A stretch of 56,212 nt of DNA. Origin: Planctomycetota bacterium (GTDB taxonomy: Bacteria; Planctomycetota; J058). The stretch's first letter is position 1; each line of letters begins with the position of its first letter. Location: contig JAHBXY010000002.1 of assembly GCA_019636275.1 (NCBI GenBank), positions 1 through 56,212 on the forward strand. Direction: 5' to 3'. The notes below the pieces were generated by a model that did no database searches, was not told the DNA's origin, and was given only the letters and a program-made list of their open reading frames with translations. Below, one piece after another: positions 1 through 8,291 of this stretch. A program made the position numbers and the translations under genes.

Positions 1-142
1 TGGAATCGTCTGCGCAGGGGTTACGGGCCAGGGGGGCGATGGTCGCGTGTCACGGCGTCGCGCCGCAACCGGCGGCGGCGCTGGCGTCCGGCCGGATCGT
101 TGGCCTCCATTTTGGCCTCCATGCCCCCCGAACCAACGCCAA

Positions 143-164
143 GGGCCGCCCTCGCGGGCGGCCC
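143..164 (-). terminator. Intrinsic-terminator-like hairpin downstream of tRNA-Gly
   Basis: A perfect 9-bp GC-only stem (143-151 with 156-164) closes a 4-base loop that reads GCGA on the minus strand, a GNRA-type tetraloop. It lies about 75 bases past the tRNA 3' end, in the direction of tRNA transcription. No clear T-tract follows, so termination is inferred. A near-copy of the hairpin lies at 8237-8264. The rest of 1-238 shows no convincing gene. Confidence 0.5.
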
Positions 165-238
165 CTCTCTGAAATCAGGCACCGGAACGTTCGTTCAGGG
201 CGCCGGTTGCGTTGGACCCCTCGGGGTCTTCATCAGAA

Positions 239-309
239 GCGGGTGATGAGACTCGAACTCACAACCCTCAGCTTGGGAAGCTGATGCTCTACCGTTGAGC
301 TATGCCCGC
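239..309 (-). tRNA. tRNA-Gly (anticodon CCC)
   Basis: The minus strand folds into a full cloverleaf: D stem GCTC/GAGC, anticodon stem TCAGC/GCTGA with loop TTCCCAA (anticodon CCC, glycine), 5-nt variable loop, and T arm GTGAG-TTCGAGT-CTCAT. CCA is not encoded. The acceptor stem pairs well in its outer five base pairs, but positions 6 and 7 are C-A and A-C mismatches (5' GCGGGCA against 3' CACCCGC). A 5' strand of GCGGGTG would pair perfectly. The gene could be functional but atypical, or its 3' half could have been exchanged by an integrating element. Confidence 0.88.
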
Positions 310-568
310 GTTCGCCATGCGTTATGGCGATAAGCGGGACCATACCATGCGCTTCGCGCGAGGTCCAGCGTGCCCCTGTGTGCCTGGGTGTGCCTGGACA
401 TGCCGCGAGTGGGGCCTGCATCTTGGCCTCCAGATGACCCCCGTGTCCGCGAACAGCGTGATTGAGGGTTGAAGGTTCGCCTGCGTCAGCGCCACCCTGG
501 CCGGGGCTCGGCTATCCCTGCTATAGCCCCGAGACGGGTCGCGCGAGTCGACCGCGAAACGGAGCGTC

Positions 569-1138
569 ATGCGCGTCTGGAAGTGGCTCACCTCATTGCG
601 CCGACCGGCGAGGGCGGACGGAGGGAAGCTTGCGTCCGCGCCTGAGCGGGTGGGGACCACCACGCTCCGGCGGGTCACCACGGATTCGCGAGGTGTTCCC
701 CTCCCAAGACGCGTTCGCCAGGTCGTCATGCTCGTGCAACCGCTTCCTTCCGGCAGCCAGGCCGAGGGCGGCGAGCGCCACGAGCGCTGGAGCGGGATCC
801 TCCACCGGCAGCTGCCCTTCCTGCAGTCGCGCCTGGCCCCGGACTTCAGGGTGCTGATCGTCCGCACGGCGGACGCCCTGGCCAAGGGCAACGGCGACCG
901 GATCCTCGGCAGCGCGCTCATCACGGGGCTCGAGACCGACCCCGAGAACGTCCACGCCGACCTATCACCCATGGCAAGCTACCTCAGCCAGCGCCCCCTG
1001 AGTGCTCAGCCACCAGGGGCGGCGCTGGAGTACTGGCAGCGAGACTTCACGGCAGAAGGTGAGCGCGGCCGGATCTACCTCGTGGGAGACCTCGAGCTCA
1101 TGCTGATCAAGCTGCGGATGCAGTACGGCTGTTCATGA
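569..1138 (+). CDS. Hypothetical protein (weak call)
   Basis: This is an open frame of 189 codons from ATG 569. I do not recognise the family. The part from ATG 728 onward reads like a globular protein: alternating hydrophobic segments, with motifs such as LVGDLELMLIKL near the C-terminus. The first 50 residues are Arg-rich and may be untranslated. It converges with the RND permease gene, overlapping its stop by six bases. The competing minus-strand frames are Arg/Pro/Gly-rich shadows. A hairpin with stem CTCGGCTAT lies at about 512-540, upstream of the gene. Confidence 0.4.
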   Translation: MRVWKWLTSLRRPARADGGKLASAPERVGTTTLRRVTTDSRGVPLPRRVRQVVMLVQPLPSGSQAEGGERHERWSGILHRQLPFLQSRLAPDFRVLIVRTADALAKGNGDRILGSALITGLETDPENVHADLSPMASYLSQRPLSAQPPGAALEYWQRDFTAEGERGRIYLVGDLELMLIKLRMQYGCS

Positions 1139-4100
1139 GACCTGCGGGCCTCGGGCCCGCGCCGCGCGGAACCAGCGGACCACGCGCCACGAGGCCGGGT
1201 GGCGCAGGTCGTCCAGCACCACGTAGACCGCGGGCACGACGACCAGGGTCAGGAGGGTGGACGTGGTGAGGCCGCCGATCACGGCGATCGCCATGGGCGC
1301 GCGCGACTCGGAGCCCGCGCCCGTGCCCACCGCGATCGGCAGCATGCCGAAGATCATGGCCATCGTGGTCATGAGGATGGGCCTGAGCCGCGTGGGACCC
1401 GCCTCGAGCAGCGCGGCCTCGCGCTCGAGCCCGTCCCGGGTGCGGAGCGTGTTGGTGTAGTCCACCAGCAGGATCGCGTTCTTGGTCACCAGGCCCATGA
1501 GCATGATGATGCCGATCATGGTGTAGATGTTGATCGTCTGGTCCGTGAGCACGAGGGCGCCGAGCGCGCCCACGAGCGAGAGCGGCAGCGAGAGCATGAT
1601 CGTGAGCGGGTGGATGAAGCTCTCGAACTGCGACGCGAGCACCATGTAGATGATCACGACGGCCATGAACAGCGCGAACAGGAGGCTCTCGAAGGACTCG
1701 CGCATCGTGTCCGCCTGGCCGGCGAACCCGAACGTGTAGCCGGACGGTAGCCCCATCGACTCGACGAGGCGGGTCAGCTCCGTGGTGGCCTCGCCGAGCA
1801 CCTTCTTGTCGCGCTGGAGATTGGCGAGGACGGTGATCTGCCGGGTGCGGTTGAACCGGTCGATCTGGACCGGGCCGCCGCGCACGTCCACGCTGGCGAC
1901 GTTCTGGATCCGCACGAGCTGGCCGCGATCATTCCGGACGGCGAGGCTCTCCACGTCGGCCGGCCGGGAGCGGAACGGCTCCAGGAGGCGGACGGCCACG
2001 TCGTAGCGGTCCCCCTCGGCGCGGAACTTGGTCACATCCGCACCACCCACGAGCGCTCGCACCGTCGTCGCCACGGCCAGCGGCTGCACGCCCAGGTCCG
2101 CGGCGCGGTCGCGCTTGATCGCGACGCTCACCTCCGGCTTGTTCTTGTCGTACGTCGTGTCCGGGTCCGCGTACCCCGGCGTTTGGCGCATGTGGTCCCG
2201 GACCGCGCTCGCGACGCGCTCGAGCTCGTCCAGGTCGGGCCCGCGGACCTCGAGCTGCACGTCCGAGTTCTTGCGGCCGCCGCCCGAGACCCGCGGCACG
2301 ATCTCCACGGCGACCCGGGCCTCCTGGAAGTCCGCTAGCTGCGCGCGCACCCACTGCATGGCCTCGAGCTGGCCGATGTCGCGCTCCGCCTTGTCGAGCA
2401 TCTTGACGTACATCACCCCCTCGTTGACTCGCTGCAGCTCGTCGCTGCCGATCGTCACGAAGGTGTAGGCGACCCACGGCTGCGGCTGCACCAGGCCGCG
2501 GATCCGCTCCAGCACCGCGTCCGTCGTGTGCAGGGAGGCGCCGAGCGGCGCCTTGACGCGGATGTTGAACTCGCTCTGGTCTTCGACCGGCAGGAACTCG
2601 GCGCGGATGAACTTGCCGACGAACAGCGTGGCGAAGAACACGGCCACCCCGACGCCGATCGTCAGGAACCGATGGCGCAGCGCGCGCCGGAGGAGCGAGG
2701 AGTAGGCCGCGTCGATCCGGTCGAGCACGGTCGTGATCGCCCGGAAGACCCGCCCGTGGTGCTGTCCCGAGCGCAAGAGCCGCGCGGACAGCATCGGGAT
2801 GAGCGTGAGCGCCACGAACAGGCTGATCAGAACGGCGACGCACACCGTGACGCCGAACTGGAAGAAGAAGCGACCCACGATCCCCTTCATGAACGCGACC
2901 GGGAGGAACACGGCCACGACCGAGGCCGTGATCGCGATCACCGCCAGGCCGATCTCCGCCGTGCCCGTGTGCGCGGCCTCTCCCGGCGCCGTGCCCTCCT
3001 CCACGTGCCGGAAGATGTTCTCCACCACGACGATCGCGTCGTCGATCAGGAGCCCGATCGAGAGCGAGAGCGCAAGCATGGTCATCATGTTCATGGTGAA
3101 GCCCAGCGCGTTCATGGCCATGAACGTGGCGATCACGCTGGTAGGGATCGCCAGCGCGCTCACGAGCGTGATGCGCCAGTCGCGCAGGAACACGAACACG
3201 ATGAGGACGGCCAGCCCGCCGCCGATCATGAGGTGGAACTGGATCTCGTGGATGGAGTGCTCGATGTAGACGGACAGGTCCTGGGCGATCTCGAGCGAGA
3301 CGCCGCGCGGCCCCAGTTCGCGGCGGAGGGTCTCGACCTCGGCCTTGACCGCCTGGGCGACCTCGACGGTGTTGGTCCCCGACTGGCGGCGCACGAGCAT
3401 GCCGATCGCAGGCCGACCGTCGAGGCGCGCCTGGCTGCGGCGCTCCTCCAGGCCGTCCTCGGCGCGGCCGAGGTCGCGCACCCGAATCGGCGCGCCGGCC
3501 CGGAAGGCGACGACCATCTGGTCGAAGTCGGCGGCCGACTGGAACTCGGCCCGCGTCTTCACCACGTACTCGAGGGGGCCGGTCTCGACGCGCCCCCCGG
3601 GGAACTCGACGTGCTCCGAGCGGAGCGCGCGCTCGACGTCCTGGACCGCGAGGCCGTACCCCTCGAGCTTGGCCCGGTCGAGCCAGATCCAGATCTTGCG
3701 CTCCTGGTCGCCGACGAGGCGGACCTGACCGACGTTCTTGACCCGCTGCAGGCGCTCCTTGACCGTCTTGTCGGCGAGCCGGGTCAGGTCGCGCATCGGG
3801 AGGTCGGCGGCCACGACCACCGCCATGATCGGCGACGAGTCCACGTCGAACTTCTCGACGATCGGGTCCTCGGCGTCCTCCGGCAGCTCGCCGCGGATCG
3901 TGCCGAGCTTGGACTGGACCTCCTGATAGGCCACGTCGACCGGCTTCTCCAGCTCGAACTCGATCACGACCTGGGAGAAGCCCTCGGCGCTGGTCGAGCG
4001 GAGCGTCTTGATGAGGCTGATCGTCGAGACAGCCTCCTCGATCGGGTCGGTGACGGTCGTCTCGATCGTCTCGGGGTCGGCCCCGCGCAGCTCGGTCACG

Positions 4101-4240
4101 ATCGTGATGACCGGGAACTCGACGCGCGGGAACAGGTCGATCCCGATCGCGCTCAAGGCGACCAACCCGAACACGACCAGGGCCATGACGACCATGGTCG
4201 TGAAGACAGGGCGGCGGATCGCGACGTCGGACAGGACCAT
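1133..4240 (-). CDS. HAE1-family RND multidrug efflux permease (AcrB-like)
   Basis: This is the inner-membrane proton-driven pump of a tripartite drug exporter. Its 1035 aa match the family length. TM1 follows the N-terminal MVLSDVAIRRPVF, which is typical of HAE1 permeases. The duplicated TM bundles flank two large periplasmic porter/docking loops. The TM4 proton-relay aspartates are seen in GLLIDDAIVVVENI (about residues 399-400), and the TM10 lysine in GLVTKNAILLVDY (about residue 920). The second-half TM segments end with TTMAMIFGMLPIAVGTG. ATG 4240 has a clear TAGGAGA ribosome site five bases upstream. It is the last gene of the tetR-tolC-mfp-rnd operon, 22 bases after the adaptor stop. 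The substrate is not deducible; HAE1 pumps usually export organic compounds. Confidence 0.95.
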   Translation of the reverse strand: MVLSDVAIRRPVFTTMVVMALVVFGLVALSAIGIDLFPRVEFPVITIVTELRGADPETIETTVTDPIEEAVSTISLIKTLRSTSAEGFSQVVIEFELEKPVDVAYQEVQSKLGTIRGELPEDAEDPIVEKFDVDSSPIMAVVVAADLPMRDLTRLADKTVKERLQRVKNVGQVRLVGDQERKIWIWLDRAKLEGYGLAVQDVERALRSEHVEFPGGRVETGPLEYVVKTRAEFQSAADFDQMVVAFRAGAPIRVRDLGRAEDGLEERRSQARLDGRPAIGMLVRRQSGTNTVEVAQAVKAEVETLRRELGPRGVSLEIAQDLSVYIEHSIHEIQFHLMIGGGLAVLIVFVFLRDWRITLVSALAIPTSVIATFMAMNALGFTMNMMTMLALSLSIGLLIDDAIVVVENIFRHVEEGTAPGEAAHTGTAEIGLAVIAITASVVAVFLPVAFMKGIVGRFFFQFGVTVCVAVLISLFVALTLIPMLSARLLRSGQHHGRVFRAITTVLDRIDAAYSSLLRRALRHRFLTIGVGVAVFFATLFVGKFIRAEFLPVEDQSEFNIRVKAPLGASLHTTDAVLERIRGLVQPQPWVAYTFVTIGSDELQRVNEGVMYVKMLDKAERDIGQLEAMQWVRAQLADFQEARVAVEIVPRVSGGGRKNSDVQLEVRGPDLDELERVASAVRDHMRQTPGYADPDTTYDKNKPEVSVAIKRDRAADLGVQPLAVATTVRALVGGADVTKFRAEGDRYDVAVRLLEPFRSRPADVESLAVRNDRGQLVRIQNVASVDVRGGPVQIDRFNRTRQITVLANLQRDKKVLGEATTELTRLVESMGLPSGYTFGFAGQADTMRESFESLLFALFMAVVIIYMVLASQFESFIHPLTIMLSLPLSLVGALGALVLTDQTINIYTMIGIIMLMGLVTKNAILLVDYTNTLRTRDGLEREAALLEAGPTRLRPILMTTMAMIFGMLPIAVGTGAGSESRAPMAIAVIGGLTTSTLLTLVVVPAVYVVLDDLRHPASWRVVRWFRAARARGPQVS

Positions 4241-4262
4241 GGCGTCTCCTACGGGACGGGAC

Positions 4263-5477
4263 CTACGGGACCAGCACGCGCTCGCCCGGCGCGAGCCCCG
4301 ACACGACCTGCGCCTCGCCCTCGGTCAGGACGCCGAGCTGGACCGCGCGCGGCGCCGGCCGCCCGTCGCCGCCGTCGACGCTCAGGCTCCAGCCCTTCTC
4401 CCCGGCGCCGAGCGCGGCGCGGGGCACGACCAGCGCGTCGTCGACGGCGCGGGTGGTGACGAACACGCGCGCGAGCAGGCCCGGCTGGAGCTTGCCCGCG
4501 GCGTTCTCGACGACGACGCGGCAGCGGAACGAGCGCGTCGCCTCCTCGATGGTGGGGAACACCCGCTCCACGAGGGCCTCGCCGGCCCCGTCGGGCACGC
4601 CCTCGATCTGGTAGCGGACCGGCGTCCCCTTCCGCACGCTCGGGAGCGTCTCCTGGGGCAGGGAGAACTCGAGGTGCAGGGCGCTGGTCTCCTGCACTTC
4701 GACCAGGTGCGTGACGGGGGTCGCCGTCACCGGCTCTCCCGCGTCGACCAGCCGCGCCGTGACCACGCCCGCGTAGGGGGCGCTGACCACCGTCTTCTCC
4801 AGGCGCCGCTCGGCGTAGCGCAGCCCCTCGGAGGCTTGCGTCACGCCCACGGTGGCCTCGGTCCGGCGCGCCTGCGCCTCGGCGAGCCTGGACTCGGTCG
4901 AACGGAGGCGCGCCGCCGCCTCCCGCTGCGCGAAGTGCGCCTCGTCGTAGCGGCTCTTGGGGATGGACGGCGCTTGCCCCTCGGGCTTCTCCCACAGCGC
5001 GCGCATGCGCTCGAGGAGCAGCTCGGCCTCTCCGAGGGCGGCGCGCGCGTGCTCGACCTCGGCCTCGGCGGTCTCGATCGCCTGCGTGGCGCTGGCGAGG
5101 CGCGCGCGCGCGGACTCGACCTCCGCGCGGCGCTGCGCGACCTCGATCTCGAAGAAGGTGCGGTCGAGCTGGACCAGCGGGTCCCCGGCCGCGACCACCG
5201 AGCCGACGTCGACGAGCACGGCCTCGACCTCGCCCGAGACCTCGGCCCCGACCCGCGTGGTCTGCCTGGCGCGGAAGGAGCCCACGGCAGGGACCTCCTC
5301 GCGGAGCGTGCGCGGGCGGACCTCGAGCCAGGTCCCGCTGGCGACGCTCGCCGCCGCGGGAGCCGACCCCGACGGGCGAGGCGCCGGCGGGGTCGGGGCG
5401 TCGCTCGCTTGACGAGTGCAGCCCGCCGCCAGCCCGGCGGTGGTGAGCAGGATCGAGGAGACGAGGTGCCGGGTCAT
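4263..5477 (-). CDS. RND periplasmic adaptor (membrane fusion protein), lipoprotein
   Basis: This 404-aa HlyD/AcrA-type adaptor bridges the RND permease and the outer-membrane channel. A signal peptide ends in a lipobox (TTAGLAAGC, Cys about 20), so it should be a lipoprotein. A Pro/Ala/Ser linker follows. The first lipoyl half (GEVEAVLVDVGSVVAAGDPLV) leads into a long alpha-hairpin rich in A/E/R (about residues 110-215), the second lipoyl half (SAPYAGVVTARLVDAGEPV) and a beta-barrel domain. ATG 5477 lies 8 bases beyond the tolC stop. A GTG at 5489 overlapping that stop is the alternative start. Its place between channel and pump genes supports the role. Confidence 0.93.
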   Translation of the reverse strand: MTRHLVSSILLTTAGLAAGCTRQASDAPTPPAPRPSGSAPAAASVASGTWLEVRPRTLREEVPAVGSFRARQTTRVGAEVSGEVEAVLVDVGSVVAAGDPLVQLDRTFFEIEVAQRRAEVESARARLASATQAIETAEAEVEHARAALGEAELLLERMRALWEKPEGQAPSIPKSRYDEAHFAQREAAARLRSTESRLAEAQARRTEATVGVTQASEGLRYAERRLEKTVVSAPYAGVVTARLVDAGEPVTATPVTHLVEVQETSALHLEFSLPQETLPSVRKGTPVRYQIEGVPDGAGEALVERVFPTIEEATRSFRCRVVVENAAGKLQPGLLARVFVTTRAVDDALVVPRAALGAGEKGWSLSVDGGDGRPAPRAVQLGVLTEGEAQVVSGLAPGERVLVP

Positions 5478-5485
5478 GTGTGGGG

Positions 5486-6868
5486 TCACTCCAGGGGCCC
5501 GCCGAGGGCGTTCCCGAGGCGGGCCTGGGCCAGGTGGTAGGCGTACAGGGCGCGGTAGTAGCTCGAGCGGGCCCGGCTCAGACGCTCCTCCTCGAGGAGG
5601 ACGTCGACGCTGGTGAGGAGCCCCTGGGCGTACTGGTCGCGGACGATGCGCAGGTTCTCCTCGGCCAGCTCGGTCGCCTTGCGCGCGACCGGGATCCGCT
5701 CCGCCGCGGCGCGCTGGTCGAGGAAGGCCTGGCGGACGTCGAGGAGGACGTCGTCGATCTGCTCGTCGCGGAGGTCGACCGCCTCGTCGATCTCCCGGCG
5801 CCGCTGCTGGAGCCGAGTCCAGGTGACCCCTCCGTCGAAGATGGGGACCCTGATCGCGGCTCCGCCCGAGACCCAGTCGTCGTTGAGCTGGAACTCGTCG
5901 CTGGTGTAGTTGTACGAGCCGAAGGCGAAGATCACCGGGAAGAACTCGGCCCGCGTGGCGCGGTACTGCGCCTGAGCGACCGCGATCCGCTGGCGCGCCG
6001 CCTCGAGGTCGGGGCGATGCTCGATCGCCAGGCGCAAGATGTCGCGCAGCTCGCCGCGCCACGTCGAGGTCTCGAGGACGTCCTGGACCTCTGTGCGCCG
6101 GTCGACGTCCATGCCGAGCACGCGGTTGAGCGCGACGCGCGCCAGCTCGACGTTGTTGCCGGCCAGGATCCGCTCCTGCTGGCGCTCGGCCAATTGGACC
6201 TCGACGCTCAGCACGTCCGACTTCGAGACGAGCTGCTGGGCGAAGAAGTCGCGCGCGATGACCAGCTGCTGCTCGAGCGCCTGGATCGAGTCCTCGACGA
6301 CCGTCGCGATCTTCTCGGCCTCGAGCAGCCTGAAGTAGGCGTCCCGTACCGCCAGCTCGAGGTCCTGCTCGAGGCGCCGCGCGTCGAGCTCGGCCACCCG
6401 CACGCCGAGCTTCGCGGCGTCGTAGGCGTTCTCGGCCCGGCCGAAGGAGTAGAGGGGGACGATCGCCGAGAGCGTGCCGGTCGCGACCTCGCGCTCCTGG
6501 AAGGAGATCCCTGGCTGGCCAGGACGCTGGACGCCCGCGTCGTTGTTCCGGGCGGTGAAGCGGCCCTCGGCCTCCAGGCGAGGCAGGATGCCCGCGATCA
6601 CCTCGTCGACGCGGTCGTCAGCGATCAGCACGCGGCGCGTGGCGATGCTGAGACGGCGGCTGTTCTCCCTCGCGATCTGCAGGCACTGCTCGAGCGTCAG
6701 CACCGCCGTCGAGGTAGAGGCCCACGCGGCGCTCCCGGTCTCCCCGAGGCGGGCGGGCCCGCCGAGCGACTCCGGGACGTACTCTGGCTCGTCCTCCCGG
6801 GGAGCCGCGCAGGCGAGCAACAGGCTGCAGCAGACGGCGGCGAGGGCCCTGGCCGTGGTGGATGTCAC
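5486..6868 (-). CDS. TolC-family outer-membrane efflux protein
   Basis: This 460-aa outer-membrane channel belongs to the RND system. The leader resembles a lipoprotein signal (CCSLLLACAAP). The body shows the two-fold TolC repeat, each half starting with a segment like LTLEQCLQIARENSRRL and DILRLAIEHRPDLEAAR. Beta-strand pairs are followed by long alpha-helical stretches (RDAYFRLLEAEK; RQAFLDQRAAAERI). GTG 6868 overlaps the TGA of tetR (GTGA), implying translational coupling. It is the second gene of the efflux operon. Confidence 0.92.
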   Translation of the reverse strand: MTSTTARALAAVCCSLLLACAAPREDEPEYVPESLGGPARLGETGSAAWASTSTAVLTLEQCLQIARENSRRLSIATRRVLIADDRVDEVIAGILPRLEAEGRFTARNNDAGVQRPGQPGISFQEREVATGTLSAIVPLYSFGRAENAYDAAKLGVRVAELDARRLEQDLELAVRDAYFRLLEAEKIATVVEDSIQALEQQLVIARDFFAQQLVSKSDVLSVEVQLAERQQERILAGNNVELARVALNRVLGMDVDRRTEVQDVLETSTWRGELRDILRLAIEHRPDLEAARQRIAVAQAQYRATRAEFFPVIFAFGSYNYTSDEFQLNDDWVSGGAAIRVPIFDGGVTWTRLQQRRREIDEAVDLRDEQIDDVLLDVRQAFLDQRAAAERIPVARKATELAEENLRIVRDQYAQGLLTSVDVLLEEERLSRARSSYYRALYAYHLAQARLGNALGGPLE

Positions 6869-7536
6869 TTGCTCCGCCCCCCGCGCCCGGCGCGGCGTCG
6901 CTGACCCGCCGGCGTGAGGATCCCGTGCAGCACTACGTCGAGGATGTCGTCGGCCTGGGCCTCCGAGCCCGCTCGGCGCGCGAAGAAGTTGGTGAACATG
7001 GTCCCGTAGAGCAGGTCGCCCAGCACCGTGGTGATCCGCGCCACAGGGACGTCCCTGACGGTCCCCTGGGCGATCAGCGCCCCGAAGAGGTCCTGCCACT
7101 GGCCGAGGTTCGCGTCGCGGTGCACGAAGTAGGTCGGCTTCTTGCGGTCCTTGAACTCCGCCCGCTCGAGGATCAGGAGCTCCACGAACTCCGGGTGGGC
7201 CTCGAAGAAGGCCAGGTAGGCCCGGACCGCGGCCTCCACCCGGTCGAGGGGCTCGCTCCTGGTGGCCGCCTCCCGCTCGACGTGGTCCTTGAGCAGCCGC
7301 ATGGCGCGGTCGACGGCGGCCAGGAACAGCTCGCGCTTGGTGGGGAAGTAGCGGTAGACGGTCCCCTTGCCCACGCGGAGCGCGTCGGCTGCGACCTGCA
7401 CGTCCATGTCCTGGTAGCCGCGCGTGGCGAACATCCGCGTGGCCGTCTCGAGGATCTCCTCGCAGCGCCTGGCCGCGAGCGCCTCGTCCCTCGGCCGTCC
7501 GGGCCTCCGCTGCGCCGTAACGCGGGCGGGCTTCAT
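6865..7536 (-). CDS. TetR/AcrR-family transcriptional regulator
   Basis: This 223-aa repressor probably controls its own efflux operon. The N-terminal HTH is clear: EILETATRMFATRGYQDMDV, then VAADALRVGKGTVYRYFPTK (about residues 25-65). A helical ligand-binding domain follows. ATG 7536 has GGAG five bases upstream; the in-frame GTG at 7542 is the alternative start. Its stop overlaps the tolC start. A promoter and paired palindromic operators sit just upstream, consistent with autoregulation relieved by a pumped ligand. It is the first gene of the operon. Confidence 0.93.
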   Translation of the reverse strand: MKPARVTAQRRPGRPRDEALAARRCEEILETATRMFATRGYQDMDVQVAADALRVGKGTVYRYFPTKRELFLAAVDRAMRLLKDHVEREAATRSEPLDRVEAAVRAYLAFFEAHPEFVELLILERAEFKDRKKPTYFVHRDANLGQWQDLFGALIAQGTVRDVPVARITTVLGDLLYGTMFTNFFARRAGSEAQADDILDVVLHGILTPAGQRRRAGRGGRSK

Positions 7537-7574
7537 GTTCACTCCATGCCGGCGCAGCGCCGGGCCTCAGCAGG

Positions 7575-7610
7575 CGGACTCGTCCGTCCGTAGCCGGACG
7601 CGTCCGTCCG
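7575..7610 (-). promoter_or_regulatory. Paired TetR operators
   Basis: Two 16-bp direct repeats start 20 bases apart (7575-7590 and 7595-7610) and differ at one base. The second contains the perfect 12-bp palindrome CGGACGCGTCCG; the first contains CGGACTCGTCCG, imperfect only at its centre. Two-turn spacing of palindromes is a common arrangement for TetR dimers. They lie between the promoter and the tetR start, where binding would block transcription. Confidence 0.75.
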
Positions 7611-7611
7611 C

Positions 7612-7640
7612 AAAATACACCCCGGCCCAGTGGCGGGCAA
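7612..7640 (-). promoter_or_regulatory. Sigma70-type promoter of the tetR-efflux operon
   Basis: On the minus strand, TTGCCC (7640-7635) and TATTTT (7617-7612) are separated by 17 bases. They sit directly upstream of the two operators. The AT-rich -10 stands out in this high-GC region. Confidence 0.6.
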
Positions 7641-7716
7641 GACCCCGCGTGGTGCCGTGTCGACCGGAGCACTCCGCCGCCGCGGAGCGCGAGCATGGTG
7701 TGGACGCTGGACTGCG

Positions 7717-8199
7717 TCAGGTCCTGAGCGGGGGAGTGAGCGACGCGGGTGATGCGGACGGTGGAAGCTGGACTGTCGGGGGAGACTGGTACAGGTAGAC
7801 GAGGTTGCCGTCGGGGTCCACGACACCCGCGATGCTCCCGTAGGACCGCTTGGACGGGGGGATGGCAATCCGCACGCCCGCGCAGCGCAGCTTCGCGACC
7901 ATGACCTCGACCTCCTCCACCTCGAGGGAGAACGCGACGCTCTGCTCGGTCTTCTTCTCCGACGGCCGGTGCTGGAGCGCGAAGTAGATCCTCTGCGCAT
8001 AGCCGCCCCAGTGTGGATCGTGCGGATCCGAGGTGCGGTCCATGAGCTGGAGTCCCAGGAGCTCCTCGTAGAAGACCCGCGAGCGCTCGAGGTCGGACGC
8101 GAACACGACCACGGCAGCGACGCGGAGCGCTGTTATCGGCAAGGGACGGCCCTTCCCGAGCAGAGGGGGTAGCCCCTCCTGCCCGTCCAGAAGATGCAC
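7717..8199 (-). CDS. VOC-fold (glyoxalase/bleomycin-resistance-like) protein
   Basis: This is about 160 aa with the vicinal-oxygen-chelate pattern. The first beta-alpha-beta unit contains VVFASDLERSRVFYEELLGL and a HWGGYAQRIYFAL stretch. The second ends in SIAGVVDPDGNLVYLYQSP, a typical VOC closing motif. Members bind a divalent metal and act on varied substrates, so the reaction cannot be named. GTG 8199 is chosen because the homologous fold starts shortly after it; the frame is open farther upstream. A weak hairpin (7672-7687) lies downstream. Confidence 0.75.
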   Translation of the reverse strand: MHLLDGQEGLPPLLGKGRPLPITALRVAAVVVFASDLERSRVFYEELLGLQLMDRTSDPHDPHWGGYAQRIYFALQHRPSEKKTEQSVAFSLEVEEVEVMVAKLRCAGVRIAIPPSKRSYGSIAGVVDPDGNLVYLYQSPPTVQLPPSASPASLTPPLRT

Positions 8200-8236
8200 G
8201 CCGTGCTCGGGCAAGTCAACCTGTCGCAGCCCGCAA

Positions 8237-8264
8237 CAGGGGCCGCCCACGCGGGCGGCCCCTG
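8237..8264 (-). terminator. Strong GC hairpin after the integrase gene
   Basis: A perfect 12-bp stem (8237-8248 with 8253-8264) closes the loop ACGC. It lies 28 bases beyond the integrase stop and upstream of the VOC gene, so it could end integrase transcription. Its core and flank (GGCGT) repeat, in the opposite orientation, the hairpin at 143-164. Confidence 0.5.
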
Positions 8265-8291
8265 GCGTCGCTGCTCTCGCTCCCGAGTCGG

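Noticed and set aside
2528..4459. Long plus-strand open frame of 643 codons opposite the RND permease
   Set aside because: It is composed almost entirely of Asp, Arg, His, Glu and Gln repeats and is the antisense shadow of a well-conserved permease gene.
8200..8291. Search for attL beside the integrase with attR near 34.0-35.3 kb
   Set aside because: The only shared string noticed was an 8-base CCCGAGTC, too short in high-GC DNA to support att sites.
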